Of a stretch of 11,451 nucleotides of DNA, positions 1-8,268 are shown one piece after another. Source of the stretch: CAZLHO01 sp964559455 (lineage in GTDB: Bacteria; Krumholzibacteriota; Krumholzibacteriia; LZORAL124-64-63); contig CAZLHO010000076.1 in NCBI GenBank assembly GCA_964559455.1, forward strand, positions 1 through 11,451, written 5' to 3'. Position numbers and translations under genes: made by a program. Every line of letters starts with the position of its first letter. The first letter of the stretch is position 1. The notes beneath the pieces were generated by a model. It was given only the letters and a program-made list of their open reading frames with translations, did not search any database and had not been told where the DNA came from.

Positions 1-1
1 G

Positions 2-373
2 GGCGGCAACACCGGCATCCAGACCTCGTCGGTGGTCGTGCGCGGCCTGGCGACCAGCGAGGTCGACGTCTATCACATGGGGCGCTACCTCCTGCGCGAG
101 TTCGGCACGGCGCTGATGACCGGCGGCCTGATCGCCGTCTGCATCTTCGTCATTTCCGGCCTGGTCGTCGGCGACCTCGACCTGGCGATCGTGCTCTCGG
201 TGTCGATGCTGGCGGTGATCCTGATCGCGGCCCTGATCGGCACGAGCATCCCCCTGGTCCTGCACCGGATCGGCGTCGATCCGGCCATCGCGACCGGTCC
301 CTTCATCACCACGACCAACGACATCACGGCCATCCTGATCTACCTGGGGCTGGCGTCCCTGATGCTCGGGTGA
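2..373 (+). CDS. mgtE: MgtE-type magnesium transporter, C-terminal part (5' end outside window)
   Basis: This is the last 123 codons of a gene that starts before the window. The reading frame is open from base 2 to the TGA at 371-373. The fragment opens with GGNTGIQTSSVVVRGLA, the conserved loop of the MgtE membrane domain. Three hydrophobic stretches follow, consistent with the last helices of the five-helix pore. The segment DPAIATGPFITTTNDITAILIY matches the final MgtE helix, and the Asp of TTTND corresponds to the acidic residue that lines the Mg2+ pore in characterised MgtE. By family knowledge this is an inner-membrane, Mg2+-gated channel for magnesium (or cobalt) uptake. The N-terminal regulatory and CBS domains cannot be seen here. 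It ends 10 nt before recO, so the two are probably co-transcribed. Confidence 0.9.
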   Translation, partial: GGNTGIQTSSVVVRGLATSEVDVYHMGRYLLREFGTALMTGGLIAVCIFVISGLVVGDLDLAIVLSVSMLAVILIAALIGTSIPLVLHRIGVDPAIATGPFITTTNDITAILIYLGLASLMLG

Positions 374-383
374 GCCGGCGGTC

Positions 384-1222
384 ATGAGCGTCCTGCCCCA
401 TCCCGTAGCCGCTACCCCGGCCCTGGTCCTGCGCACCTGGCCCAGCGGCGAGACCAGCGTCGTCGCCTCCCTGCTGACCCGTGACCACGGCTACGTGCGG
501 GTGATCGCCAAGGGCGCCCGCGCCGGCCGCTCGTCCCTGAGGCCCCTCGTCCAGCCCGGCCGGCTGGTGGAGGCCGAGCTGACCCTGCGGCCCGACCGCC
601 AGCTGCAGTACCTGCGCGGCGGCCAGCTCCTGCTGGACCCCCTGACCGTCTCCCGCGGCCTGGAGCGCACGACCTTCCTGCTGGCCGCGGTCGAACTGAT
701 CGACCGCTGCCGCCCGAGCGGCGAGCGGGAAGAGGATCTGTTCGCTCTTTGCCGAGCCTTCCTCGAGGTGTTATCATCGTCAGCCCCGGGCGACGAGGCC
801 TACCGTTTCTACGCCTTCGAGCTCTCCCTGCTGGCGCTGCAGGGCCTGACCCCGGTGCTCTGCTCCTGCGCCGCCTGCGGCCTCGGGGAGGTCGCGGCCG
901 GCGGCGCGGGATTGCGGTTCAGTCCCGCCGCGGGCGGCGTGGTCTGCGCGGATTGCGTCGCGCGGGGGGCGGGCCGGGACGGCCGGGACCTGGACGGCGA
1001 GGTGCTGGGCGCCCTGCGCCTGCTGGCCGCCGGCCCGGACGGCGCTCCGGACGGCGTTCCCCGGGGACGCCGCATTCAGCGGGAGCTGGGCATCCAGCTG
1101 CATCGCTTCCTCAGTTTTCATCTGCCGGAATACCGGCTGCCCGCCGCCCTCGACCTGCTGCGGGCGGGCCGGGCCGGGGGGCCGCTCCCCGGCGTCGACG
1201 CGGACCCGGAGGATCCCGAGTG

Positions 1223-1223
<1 letters not shown>
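384..1223 (+). CDS. recO: DNA repair protein RecO
   Basis: The product has 279 residues. RecO works in the RecFOR pathway, where it binds single-stranded DNA and SSB and helps load RecA at gaps. The N-terminal part (about residues 12-85) has the RecO OB-fold signature: ALVLRTWPSGETS, then LLTRDHGYVRVIAKGARAGRS and LRPLVQPG. The middle is the helical domain. A probable zinc site is visible as C162-x2-C165 paired with C188-x2-C191. The protein is slightly longer than the usual 240-250 residues; the extra length is a Gly/Pro/Asp-rich C-terminal tail. The ATG at 384 is the first in frame after mgtE and gives a full OB fold. Its ribosome site is weak (GGCGG only), so coupling to the upstream stop is likely. 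Its stop TGA shares one base with the glyQ start (TGATG at 1221-1225). Confidence 0.93.
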
Positions 1224-2102
<879 letters not shown>

Positions 2103-2110
<8 letters not shown>

Positions 2111-4298
2111 CCGCCACGGGGCCGGGAGCCCCCGACTGCCCTTCCTCTTCGAGGTCGGCAGCGACGACCTGCCCGCCCGTTTCCTGCCGATCGCGGTCCG
2201 CCACTGCGAGGCCGCCCTGGCGGACCTGCTGGCGGAGCTGGGTCTGGACCACGGCGGCATCCGGGTGCTGGCCACCCCCCGCCGCATGGCCTTCCTGGTG
2301 GACGACCTCGCCGCCGGCCAGGCGGACCGCCAGGTCGAATTGAAGGGGCCGCCCCTGAGCGTGGCCTACGACGACGCGGGCGAACCGACGCCCGCCGCCC
2401 TGGGCTTCGCGCGCAAGAGCGGGGTGGACCTGGCCGACTGCCGCGAGATCACGGACGCCAAGGGGGGGCGCTTCCTGTCCGCGACCCGGCACGAGCCCGG
2501 GCGCCCGGCCGCCGATCTGCTGGCCGAGAGGCTGCCGGCGCTGATCCTGGGCATCCCTTTCCCGAAGACGATGCGCTGGGGCGAGGGCGACGTGGAATAC
2601 GCCCGCCCCCTGCAGTGGCTCGTGGCGCTGCTCGGCGACGCGGTCGTGCCCGTGAGCCTGGCCGGGATCGCGGCGGGCCGCATGTCCCGGGGCCACCGCA
2701 CCCTGGCCGACGACGGGCCGGTCGAGATTCCCGCCCCCGGGGACTACGTCGACCTGATGCGCCGGCACGGCGTGATCGTGGACCAGGGCGAGCGGCGGCG
2801 GATGATCGAGGAGGGCGCCGCCGACCGCCTGCGGGAAGAGGCGGGCGCGGACTGGCTGGCCGACGAGGAACTGCTCGGGGAGGTCGTCGATCTCTGCGAG
2901 CATCCCACGCCATTCCTGGGCGGCTACGACGAGTCCTTCTTCGCCCTGCCGCCCGAGGTCATCGTCACCGCGCTCAAGGCCCACCAGCGCTATTTCTCCG
3001 TCGTCGGCCCCGACGGCGGGCTGCTGCCGCGCTTCCTGGCCGTCCGCGACGGCGGCCGGGAGCACCTGGACGGGGTCCGGCGCGGCAACGAGCGCGTGTT
3101 GCGGGCCCGCCTCAGCGATGCGCTCTTCTACTGGGATTTCGACCAGCGGCAGGGGCCGGACGCGCACGTCGCGCGCCTGGCGGACGTCACCTGGCTGGAG
3201 GGCTTCGGCTCGCTGGGGGAGAAGGTCTCCCGGCTGGTCGAACTGGCCCCCTGGCTCTGGGAGCGCGGCCTCGGCGAGGGGAAGGCCCCCGCCGAACTGT
3301 CGCGGGCCGCGGCCCTCTGCAAGTTCGACCTCGTCACCGAGATGATCCGCGACGGCAAGGAGTTCACCAAGCTCGAGGGCCTGATCGGCGCCCGTTACGC
3401 CGCCCGGGCTGGTGAGAGCGAGGCTGTCTGCCGCGCGATCGAGACCCATTACCAGCCGCGCGCCGCCGGCGACGAGCCGCCCGCCGACATCCTGGGCGCG
3501 ACGCTCTCGCTGGCCGACCGCTTCGACACCCTGGCCGGCTGCTGGCTGGCCGGATTCGCGCCCACCGGGGCCAAGGATCCCTATGCCCTGCGCCGCCACG
3601 CCCTGGCCTGCCTGCGCATCGTCATGGAGCGGGAGGCCCGGCTGGATCTGGAATCGGTTCTGGAAAGGGCCTGCGCCCCCTTCGCCGCGCGCGCCGGCGC
3701 CGAGCGCCTGGCCGCGGCCGTGGCGGAACTGGCCGCCTTCTGCCGGCGGCGCCTCAGCGGGCACCTGGTCGAGAATCTGGGCTGCGACGCCGACGCCGTG
3801 CGCGCCGTCCTGCCCCCCCACGGCAACGATCCCACGGATTGCCTGGCCTGGGCCCGGGCCCTGTCGCGCTACCGCGACCTCCCCGATTTCCAGCTGCTGG
3901 CCACGGGATTCAAGCGTTGCCAGAACATCCTCGAGGGGCATTTCCTGGCCGGGGGCGATCTGGACGGCAGCCGCGACCGCTGGGCCCGCGGGGGAGAGAC
4001 TCCGGAAGGAGAGGGCTTCGCTGATCTCCGCGAGCCGGCCGAGGCGCGTCTGCGCGACGAGGTGGCCGCCTCGGCGCCCGCCCTGGCGGCCGCCGAGACC
4101 GCCGGAGACCATGCGGCGGTCTTCGCCACCCTCTCGGGATTGGGGCCGGCCATCGACGCCTATTTCGACTCGGTGCGGGTGAACGTCGACGATCCCGCCT
4201 TGAAGGGTCGGCGCCATGATTTTCTGCGCGAAGTGCACGGCCTTTTCATCCGTTACGCGGATATTTCGGCCGTGGCGCCGCAGGAGGAGAACGGCTGA
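2103..4298 (+). CDS. glyS: Glycyl-tRNA synthetase beta subunit
   Basis: The product has 731 residues, somewhat longer than the 689 of E. coli. The beta subunit is needed for tRNA-Gly recognition and for activity of the GlyQ-GlyS tetramer. The start FLFEVGSDDLPARFLP is a variant of the family EIGTEELP motif. Other blocks match the family: FPKTMRWGEGDVEYARPLQWLVALLG, VTALKAHQRYFSV, FYWDFDQRQ, KFDLVTEMIRDGKEFTKLEGLIGARYA, ADRFDTLAGCWLAGFAPTGAKDPYALRR, and the C-terminal VRVNVDDPALKGRRHDFL with RYADISAV, where family members read VMVNADD and ADIS. The ATG at 2103 lies 6 nt after AGGAGG (2091-2096), and the gene overlaps the glyQ stop by 8 nt, which suggests translational coupling and matched subunit dose. 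No strong terminator follows it. Confidence 0.97.
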
Positions 4299-4357
4299 AA
4301 CCATCCAGATCCCCCTCGAACGCCCTTCCTCCGGCTTTTTGCGTCCTCCCGAACCGG

Positions 4358-4376
4358 GTCCCCGGAGCGGGGGGAC
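4358..4376. promoter_or_regulatory. GC-rich inverted repeat upstream of promoter 1
   Basis: GTCCCC (4358-4363) and GGGGAC (4371-4376) form a 6-bp inverted repeat with a 7-nt centre, ending 17 nt before the -35 box. A related element, GTCCC/GGGAC, lies in the second unit at 7886-7907, preceded by the same GAACCxG sequence. The conservation suggests a protein-binding site, or else the remains of a terminator after glyS. The lack of a T-tract argues against an efficient terminator. The function is unknown. Confidence 0.35.
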
Positions 4377-4393
4377 ATTTCTCATCCAAGCTA

Positions 4394-4422
4394 TTGACTC
4401 GTATGGGATTTTTAGGTATGCT
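4394..4422 (+). promoter_or_regulatory. Sigma70-like promoter of leader 1
   Basis: The -35 box is TTGACT (4394-4399), followed by a 17-nt spacer and the -10 box TATGCT (4417-4422). The predicted transcript start is about 4428-4430, just before the first paired base of the structured leader (4431). The second unit has the matching GCTATTGxCTCG context around its own -35 box with the same 17-nt spacer, so the element is conserved between the duplicates. Confidence 0.7.
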
Positions 4423-4430
4423 CCCCTATG

Positions 4431-4670
4431 CGACTCATGGCAAAAGCCTTTTCCGCTGGGACGTTGATCCCTTCCGCTCGCGTTAGTCCGCGAAAACTTG
4501 ACACTTGGCAGGGGATGCGAGTCACCTTGCCGTGCAGCAGCGAGTGGCGTATCAAGCTGAAAGCTGCCTTCGCTCGTTGTTGCAAGGAAGAGCTTTTGCC
4601 AGCTCTGAAGGTGCCGCAGGTTGTGGGTGACAGCCTGAGGCGCATCATCTTTCACCTGCGCCATTAGTTG
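4431..4670 (+). ncRNA. Structured 5' leader RNA, copy 1 (candidate new cis-regulatory RNA)
   Basis: This 240-nt untranslated leader folds by hand into seven helices, also found in the second copy at 8018-8253. P1: 4431-4438 with 4663-4670 (one C-U mismatch). P2: 4439-4447 and 4449-4454 with 4586-4600, with C4448 bulged. P3: CTCGCGT 4477-4483 with ATGCGAG 4515-4521. P4: 4534-4538 with 4576-4580, continued by 4540-4544 and 4546-4548 with 4566-4573. P5: GGTGC 4610-4614 with GCGCC 4658-4662. P6: 4617-4623 with 4631-4637, loop TGGGTGA. P7: a weak AGG/CCT pairing, 4638-4640 with 4655-4657. P1 is continuous with P2 on the 5' strand and with P5 on the 3' strand, giving a three-way junction. The 31-nt P3 loop is highly conserved. 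It lies upstream of a ribosome site (GGGGGGAAAG, 4685-4694). I do not recognise a known riboswitch core. Its role is inferred to be regulation or stability of the downstream mRNA. Confidence 0.75.
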
Positions 4671-4695
4671 ACTTGTTCAACGATGGGGGGAAAGT

Positions 4696-7600
4696 ATGAG
4701 GAAACTCACTCTTGTTTGCCTGTCTCTGGCCCTCGTTCTGGCCACCGGTGTGGTCTTTGCCGCTGGCAACAACCAGCTGCTGGACTACAATCGGGCCGAA
4801 GCCTTTCAGAGCAAGGTCTATACCTCTGCTCCGATGGGCAGCGCCAAGGCTGATACGGTCTACCTCTGGGGTGGCCCGAATCGGACCGACGGCAAGTTCC
4901 AGGACGACGTCTCCAACGCCATCCCCGACATGGAGGGCTGGTTCGGCGTCGACCTGACCATCAGCACCGAGACCATCTGGCACGTTGACACCGTCAACAC
5001 CGCCAACCTGGTCACTCCTGCCGATCCGAATAACAAAGCCATGTGGTGCGGCGAGATTCTGCCGGCCTGCGCTGGCGAGACCGAGGACAACCCCGGTTAT
5101 CGGAACGGCTACAACGAGTATCTGGACTTCTACGGCACGGCTCCCGACGAGCTGCTGTCCACGAGCGTCCAGGTCACCGCGACGATCAACTACGACAGCG
5201 AGATCGACTACGATTACCTGTCGTTCCAGGTCAGCAAGGAAATCGGCTTCTTCACCGTCAACGAGTGGACCAACACCAACCGCGACAGCAACGATGTCTG
5301 GCAGACTGAGTTCGTGGACGAGACCTTCACGGTCGACCCCGCCGACTACGTCGGTCCCGGCAACGATCAGATCCTGCTGCGCTGGTGGGGCAACGCTGAC
5401 GGTGGCTGGTCGGACGGCGACTGCTACTGGCCGACCGATGCCGGTCTGGGCCAGGTCGACAACATCGAAGTCAAGTTCAACACCGCCACGGTGTCGACCG
5501 AGGACTTCGAGGCCACGCCGTACGACTGGAATCCGGTGCTGCCGCCCTTCGTGGGGAACTTCTCCCAGGGTTGGGCCCGCCTCGACGAAATCGATCCCTG
5601 CGCCTTCGACGACACGCCGATGGTGGCCTTCATCGATGATGGCGCGATCGTTCCCGGCGTCGGCCCCACTCTTGGTACCACCTGGGTCTACGGTCCCAGC
5701 GGCTACATCAAGAACATGGAGGGCGGCCTGGCCGGTCCCGACTTCGAGCTCTACAACGAGATCTGGTCGCCTGAGATCGTGTGGCCCGGTCCCGCCTATG
5801 TGGGCGCCACCTACGAGTACAACCTGTTCGGTCACTTCACCGACGGTTCGGGCATGTACTACGTGTGGCACGTGCGTTCGTCGGACGACGACGGCGCGAC
5901 CTGGACCGCCTGGGTCGACAACAACCTGGTCTACTACGCCTCGGGCCAGTTCGGCCGCGACATCTGGGATGTGACCCAGAAACTGCAGCCCAACCTGACG
6001 CACGTGCAGCTGGCGCTGGGCGTCTGGGAGTACGGCGTGATCTGGGGAGAGGTGGATACCGACGGTACCCCCGCTCCTTATTTCGACGACGTGTCCTTCC
6101 GGACCTACTCCTACAACGGTCCTGCTATGTCGACCCGCGACCTGCAGCTGGCCAACGACAACTTCCCCGAGATTGGCGATATTGACCTGGTGACCCTGAG
6201 CGCTAACCACGTCAGGTTCGACATGGCCAACAACATCTCCAATCCCGACCACCTGCGGAACGATCCCGGTGACTCGATCACCGCGGACGTCAAGATCGTG
6301 CGTCCGGGCGCGGTGCTGAACACGCTGCCGCGTCTGTACTGGGCTCTGGATCCGAACCCGCTGTTCACCGCCACCGAGCGCACCAGTGCGCTGGGTACGG
6401 CGACTTCGGGCTGGGTCGAGGGCGACACGGTCTTCATCAACGACAACCCCGTGGCCAACCGGTACGAGTTCGACCTGCCGGACACCGGTTTCCTGTTCCC
6501 CGGCGACGTTCTGCACTACTACCTGTGGGCGCAGGACAACATCGGTGGCGGCGCCGACATCGGCACCAGCACCCTGCCGGCGAACATCGCGGGATTCGGC
6601 GTCTTCCAGGGCGATCCTGGCTTCGAGGCGCTGCAGTACCACAGCGACTATACTGTTCGGGCTCTGCCCACGCTCTTCTCGGATACTCCCGGGGACCAGC
6701 CTTCGATGCTTCTCTGGCTGGATTGGGGCAACCGCGGCACGGAGAACGAGTGGTATCGTTCGTTGAGCTCCCTCGGCTACGTCGAGGGTGTCGACTACGA
6801 CATCTACTACACCAACGGTCCGACCTCGGGCCTGGGTAACGGCCTCGGTGGCCGCGCTACCCTGGCGACCATCAACGGCTACACGACCATGCTCTACGAT
6901 GCTGGTCAGTTGACCCGTTACTCGATGGCACCGTTGAACTACGACAACGATCCTTCGAACGACCTCGCGTTGATGACGCTGTGGTTGGACGAGGGGACCA
7001 AGAACCTGCTCATCACGGGTGACAACTTCGTCTACAGCGAAGTCGCCTACCCGTTCGATTACGGCGGCGGCGGCACGGAGGGTCAGAACTTCGTGGCCAC
7101 CTACGTCGGCGTCAACTATGTGCAGCGGACGGTCAACCCCCTGATCGGTGATCAGGCCGCCCCGACGGTGGCTCCGATCGCCGGCAACGTTGCCAACTTC
7201 AACGAGCCCTTCGTCGCCTACGGCGGCTGTCCCTTCATCGATACCTTCGATGCGGTGACGCCGATCGACGGCGTCGCTACGGCGATCGCGGAATTCCTCG
7301 ATCCCTCGGGGACTCCGGGCATGTACGCCTACGCGGCTGGTACCTACAACAACGTGGCCGGGTCGGAGATCATCTTCTTCCCGATCGGGTTCCATCACTG
7401 GTACACGCCTGCCAAGGTCGAGGCGCCGTTGCAGTCTCGTGCGCTGGCTCTCGAGGACATCCTCGTGAAGTTCGGCGAGTCTCCCAGCACGTCGGGCACC
7501 GGTGTCGGCGCCACGCCTCGCGTGGCCTTCGCCACCGGCAACTACCCGAACCCCTTCAACCCGAGCACGACCGTGAAGTACAGCACGCCCTTCGCCGGCA

Positions 7601-7800
7601 AGCTGTCCATCAAGGTCTACAACGTGCGCGGCGAACTCGTGAAGACCCTCGTCGAGCGTGATGTCCTGGCCAACACCACCGGCCAGGTCGTCTGGAATGG
7701 CGACGACAACAACGGCAACCCGGTTGCCAGCGGTGTCTACTTCGCCCAGACTCGCGTCGGTTCGAACGAGACGATGCAGAAGATGGCTCTCCTGAAGTAA
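4696..7800 (+). CDS. Large secreted protein with FlgD-like/type IX-style sorting domain, paralogue 1
   Basis: The product has 1034 residues. The N-terminus is a signal peptide: RK, a hydrophobic core, and a probable cleavage after VVFA at residue 22. C8 sits inside the hydrophobic core and is not a lipobox cysteine. The mature part is rich in Asp, Asn, Gly and aromatics and looks like successive beta-sandwich modules (one around VDNIEVKFNTATVSTEDFE). Residues about 656-790 (SMLLWLDWGN, LGYVEGVDYDIYYTN, then LITGDNFVYSE) resemble the amidotransferase/Rossmann-like segment seen in FCB exported proteins. Near 880-930, IIFFPIGF and SRALALEDILVKFGES fit the pattern that usually follows it. Residues 949-1034, starting NYPNPFNPST and ending KMALLK, form a FlgD Ig-like/sorting domain. 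The protein is probably exported and anchored at or released from the cell surface. No enzyme active site is evident. Specific function unknown. Confidence 0.9.
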   Translation: MRKLTLVCLSLALVLATGVVFAAGNNQLLDYNRAEAFQSKVYTSAPMGSAKADTVYLWGGPNRTDGKFQDDVSNAIPDMEGWFGVDLTISTETIWHVDTVNTANLVTPADPNNKAMWCGEILPACAGETEDNPGYRNGYNEYLDFYGTAPDELLSTSVQVTATINYDSEIDYDYLSFQVSKEIGFFTVNEWTNTNRDSNDVWQTEFVDETFTVDPADYVGPGNDQILLRWWGNADGGWSDGDCYWPTDAGLGQVDNIEVKFNTATVSTEDFEATPYDWNPVLPPFVGNFSQGWARLDEIDPCAFDDTPMVAFIDDGAIVPGVGPTLGTTWVYGPSGYIKNMEGGLAGPDFELYNEIWSPEIVWPGPAYVGATYEYNLFGHFTDGSGMYYVWHVRSSDDDGATWTAWVDNNLVYYASGQFGRDIWDVTQKLQPNLTHVQLALGVWEYGVIWGEVDTDGTPAPYFDDVSFRTYSYNGPAMSTRDLQLANDNFPEIGDIDLVTLSANHVRFDMANNISNPDHLRNDPGDSITADVKIVRPGAVLNTLPRLYWALDPNPLFTATERTSALGTATSGWVEGDTVFINDNPVANRYEFDLPDTGFLFPGDVLHYYLWAQDNIGGGADIGTSTLPANIAGFGVFQGDPGFEALQYHSDYTVRALPTLFSDTPGDQPSMLLWLDWGNRGTENEWYRSLSSLGYVEGVDYDIYYTNGPTSGLGNGLGGRATLATINGYTTMLYDAGQLTRYSMAPLNYDNDPSNDLALMTLWLDEGTKNLLITGDNFVYSEVAYPFDYGGGGTEGQNFVATYVGVNYVQRTVNPLIGDQAAPTVAPIAGNVANFNEPFVAYGGCPFIDTFDAVTPIDGVATAIAEFLDPSGTPGMYAYAAGTYNNVAGSEIIFFPIGFHHWYTPAKVEAPLQSRALALEDILVKFGESPSTSGTGVGATPRVAFATGNYPNPFNPSTTVKYSTPFAGKLSIKVYNVRGELVKTLVERDVLANTTGQVVWNGDDNNGNPVASGVYFAQTRVGSNETMQKMALLK

Positions 7801-7818
7801 TTCAGGCCAAGAGCTTTC

Positions 7819-7852
7819 GGGAGCGGTCCTTCGGGGCCGCTCCCTTTTTTTT
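7819..7852 (+). terminator. Rho-independent terminator of paralogue 1
   Basis: An 11-bp stem (GGGAGCGGTCC 7819-7829 with GGGCCGCTCCC 7834-7844, one G-U pair) closes a TTCG tetraloop and is followed by eight T (7845-7852). It lies 18 nt after the stop codon. The same stem occurs after paralogue 2. It isolates the two units as separate transcripts. Confidence 0.95.
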
Positions 7853-7885
7853 GTCGTCCGGTGAAGCCGGACCTTCCGGAACCTG

Positions 7886-7907
7886 GTCCCGGCCGCCGGT
7901 CGGGGAC
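7886..7907. promoter_or_regulatory. GC-rich inverted repeat upstream of promoter 2
   Basis: GTCCC (7886-7890) and GGGAC (7903-7907) form a short inverted repeat with a longer centre than the one in unit 1. It is preceded by GAACCTG, matching GAACCGG in unit 1. It ends 47 nt before the -35 box, against 17 nt in unit 1, so the spacing is not conserved. It is a possible operator or a fossil of the duplication. Function unknown. Confidence 0.3.
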
Positions 7908-7954
7908 GTGACCGGAAAAAATTACGATCGGGCCATTGAATTCGCGTTCGGCTA

Positions 7955-7983
7955 TTGCCTCGGTCGGGCGCGCACCCTACATT
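7955..7983 (+). promoter_or_regulatory. Probable promoter of leader 2
   Basis: TTGCCT (7955-7960), a 17-nt spacer and TACATT (7978-7983) align with promoter 1 through the shared GCTATTGxCTCGxxxGGG sequence. Both boxes match the sigma70 consensus at four of six positions, so it should be weaker than promoter 1. There are 33 nt from the -10 box to the first structured sequence, against 7 nt in unit 1, so the transcript would carry about 26 extra 5' nucleotides if this box is used. Confidence 0.5.
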
Positions 7984-8017
7984 CTGTCATACCCGCTGAT
8001 GACCCCCCACACAACTG

Positions 8018-8253
8018 CGACTCATGGCAAGAGTCTTTTCCAAAGAGACTAGAGTCCTTCTGCTCGCGTAAGTCCTTGAAAACTTGACACTTGACAGGGA
8101 ATGCGAGTCCCCTGGCAGGCGGCAGCGAGGGCGTGTCGATCCGATGTCGCCTTCGCCCGCCGCCGACGAGAAGAGCTCTTGCCGTTTCCGTTGGCGCTAC
8201 AGGTCGTGGGTGACCGCCTGGAAGGCTTCGACTTTCAGCCGCGCCATGAGTTG
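8018..8253 (+). ncRNA. Structured 5' leader RNA, copy 2
   Basis: This is a 236-nt homologue of the leader at 4431-4670, with the same helices. P1: CGACTCAT 8018-8025 with ATGAGTTG 8246-8253, fully paired with one G-U. P2: 8026-8034 with 8175-8183, then bulged C8035, then 8036-8040 with 8170-8174. P3: CTCGCGT 8063-8069 with ATGCGAG 8101-8107. P4: GGCGGC 8118-8123 with GCCGCC 8159-8164, continued by 8125-8133 with 8148-8156. P5: GGCGC 8193-8197 with GCGCC 8241-8245. P6: CAGG 8200-8203 with CCTG 8217-8220, loop TGGGTGA at 8207-8213. P7: GGCT/AGCC at 8224-8227 with 8237-8240. Against copy 1, P2 pair A4444-T4595 becomes G8031-C8178, and P4 pair A4536-T4578 becomes a G-C pair. Other changes are G-C to G-U. 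Pairing is kept while sequence changes, which is the mark of selection on RNA structure. Confidence 0.75.
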
Positions 8254-8268
8254 TAATTTTAATCAATG

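Larger units (their letters stand above)
4351..7852 (+). repeat. Tandem duplication, unit 1 (regulatory region + leader + gene + terminator)
   Basis: This unit aligns with 7879-11429 from an upstream GAACCxGGTCCC block through the terminator. The gene parts align with an offset of 3582, falling to 3579 after a codon-sized indel in the variable region. Exact identity, read by eye, runs over 4924-5157 (234 bp), 5404-6122 (719 bp), 6290-6606 (317 bp) and 7446-7850 (about 405 bp, crossing the stop codon into the terminator). The stretch 7397-7444 is also identical, with one substitution at 7445. Between these blocks the copies differ at many positions, synonymous sites included. The 5' leader has diverged but is clearly related. 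The identity stops abruptly in the terminator T-tract. Confidence 0.9.

Noticed and set aside
749..1222. An upstream extension of the glyQ frame to ATG 749.
   Set aside because: The extension is an Arg/Gly/Pro-rich shadow of recO. The conserved GlyQ N-terminus and the ribosome site both point to 1223.
4505..4520. A sigma54-type GG...GC promoter in TTGGCAGGGGATGCGA.
   Set aside because: The spacing between GG and GC is 8 rather than 10, and the GG is lost in copy 2.
4498..4526. An internal promoter starting with TTGACA inside the leader (also at 8084-8112).
   Set aside because: No acceptable -10 box lies 16-18 nt downstream in either copy. The sequence is better explained as the conserved P3 loop.
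4696..4770. A lipoprotein signal based on Cys8 of paralogue 1 (also Cys8 of paralogue 2).
   Set aside because: The cysteine lies within the hydrophobic core, too close to the N-terminus. A normal A-x-A type cleavage site follows at residue 22.
7856..7872. The hairpin GTCCGG-TGAAG-CCGGAC just after terminator 1.
   Set aside because: It is only 6 bp, has no T-tract and has no counterpart after terminator 2. It may be chance in GC-rich DNA.
7851..8087. Small open frames in the region between the two large genes (7851-8087, 8084-8269) and at 4428-4667.
   Set aside because: They overlap the promoter and structured leader, have no ribosome sites and no similarity between the two homologous copies at the protein level.
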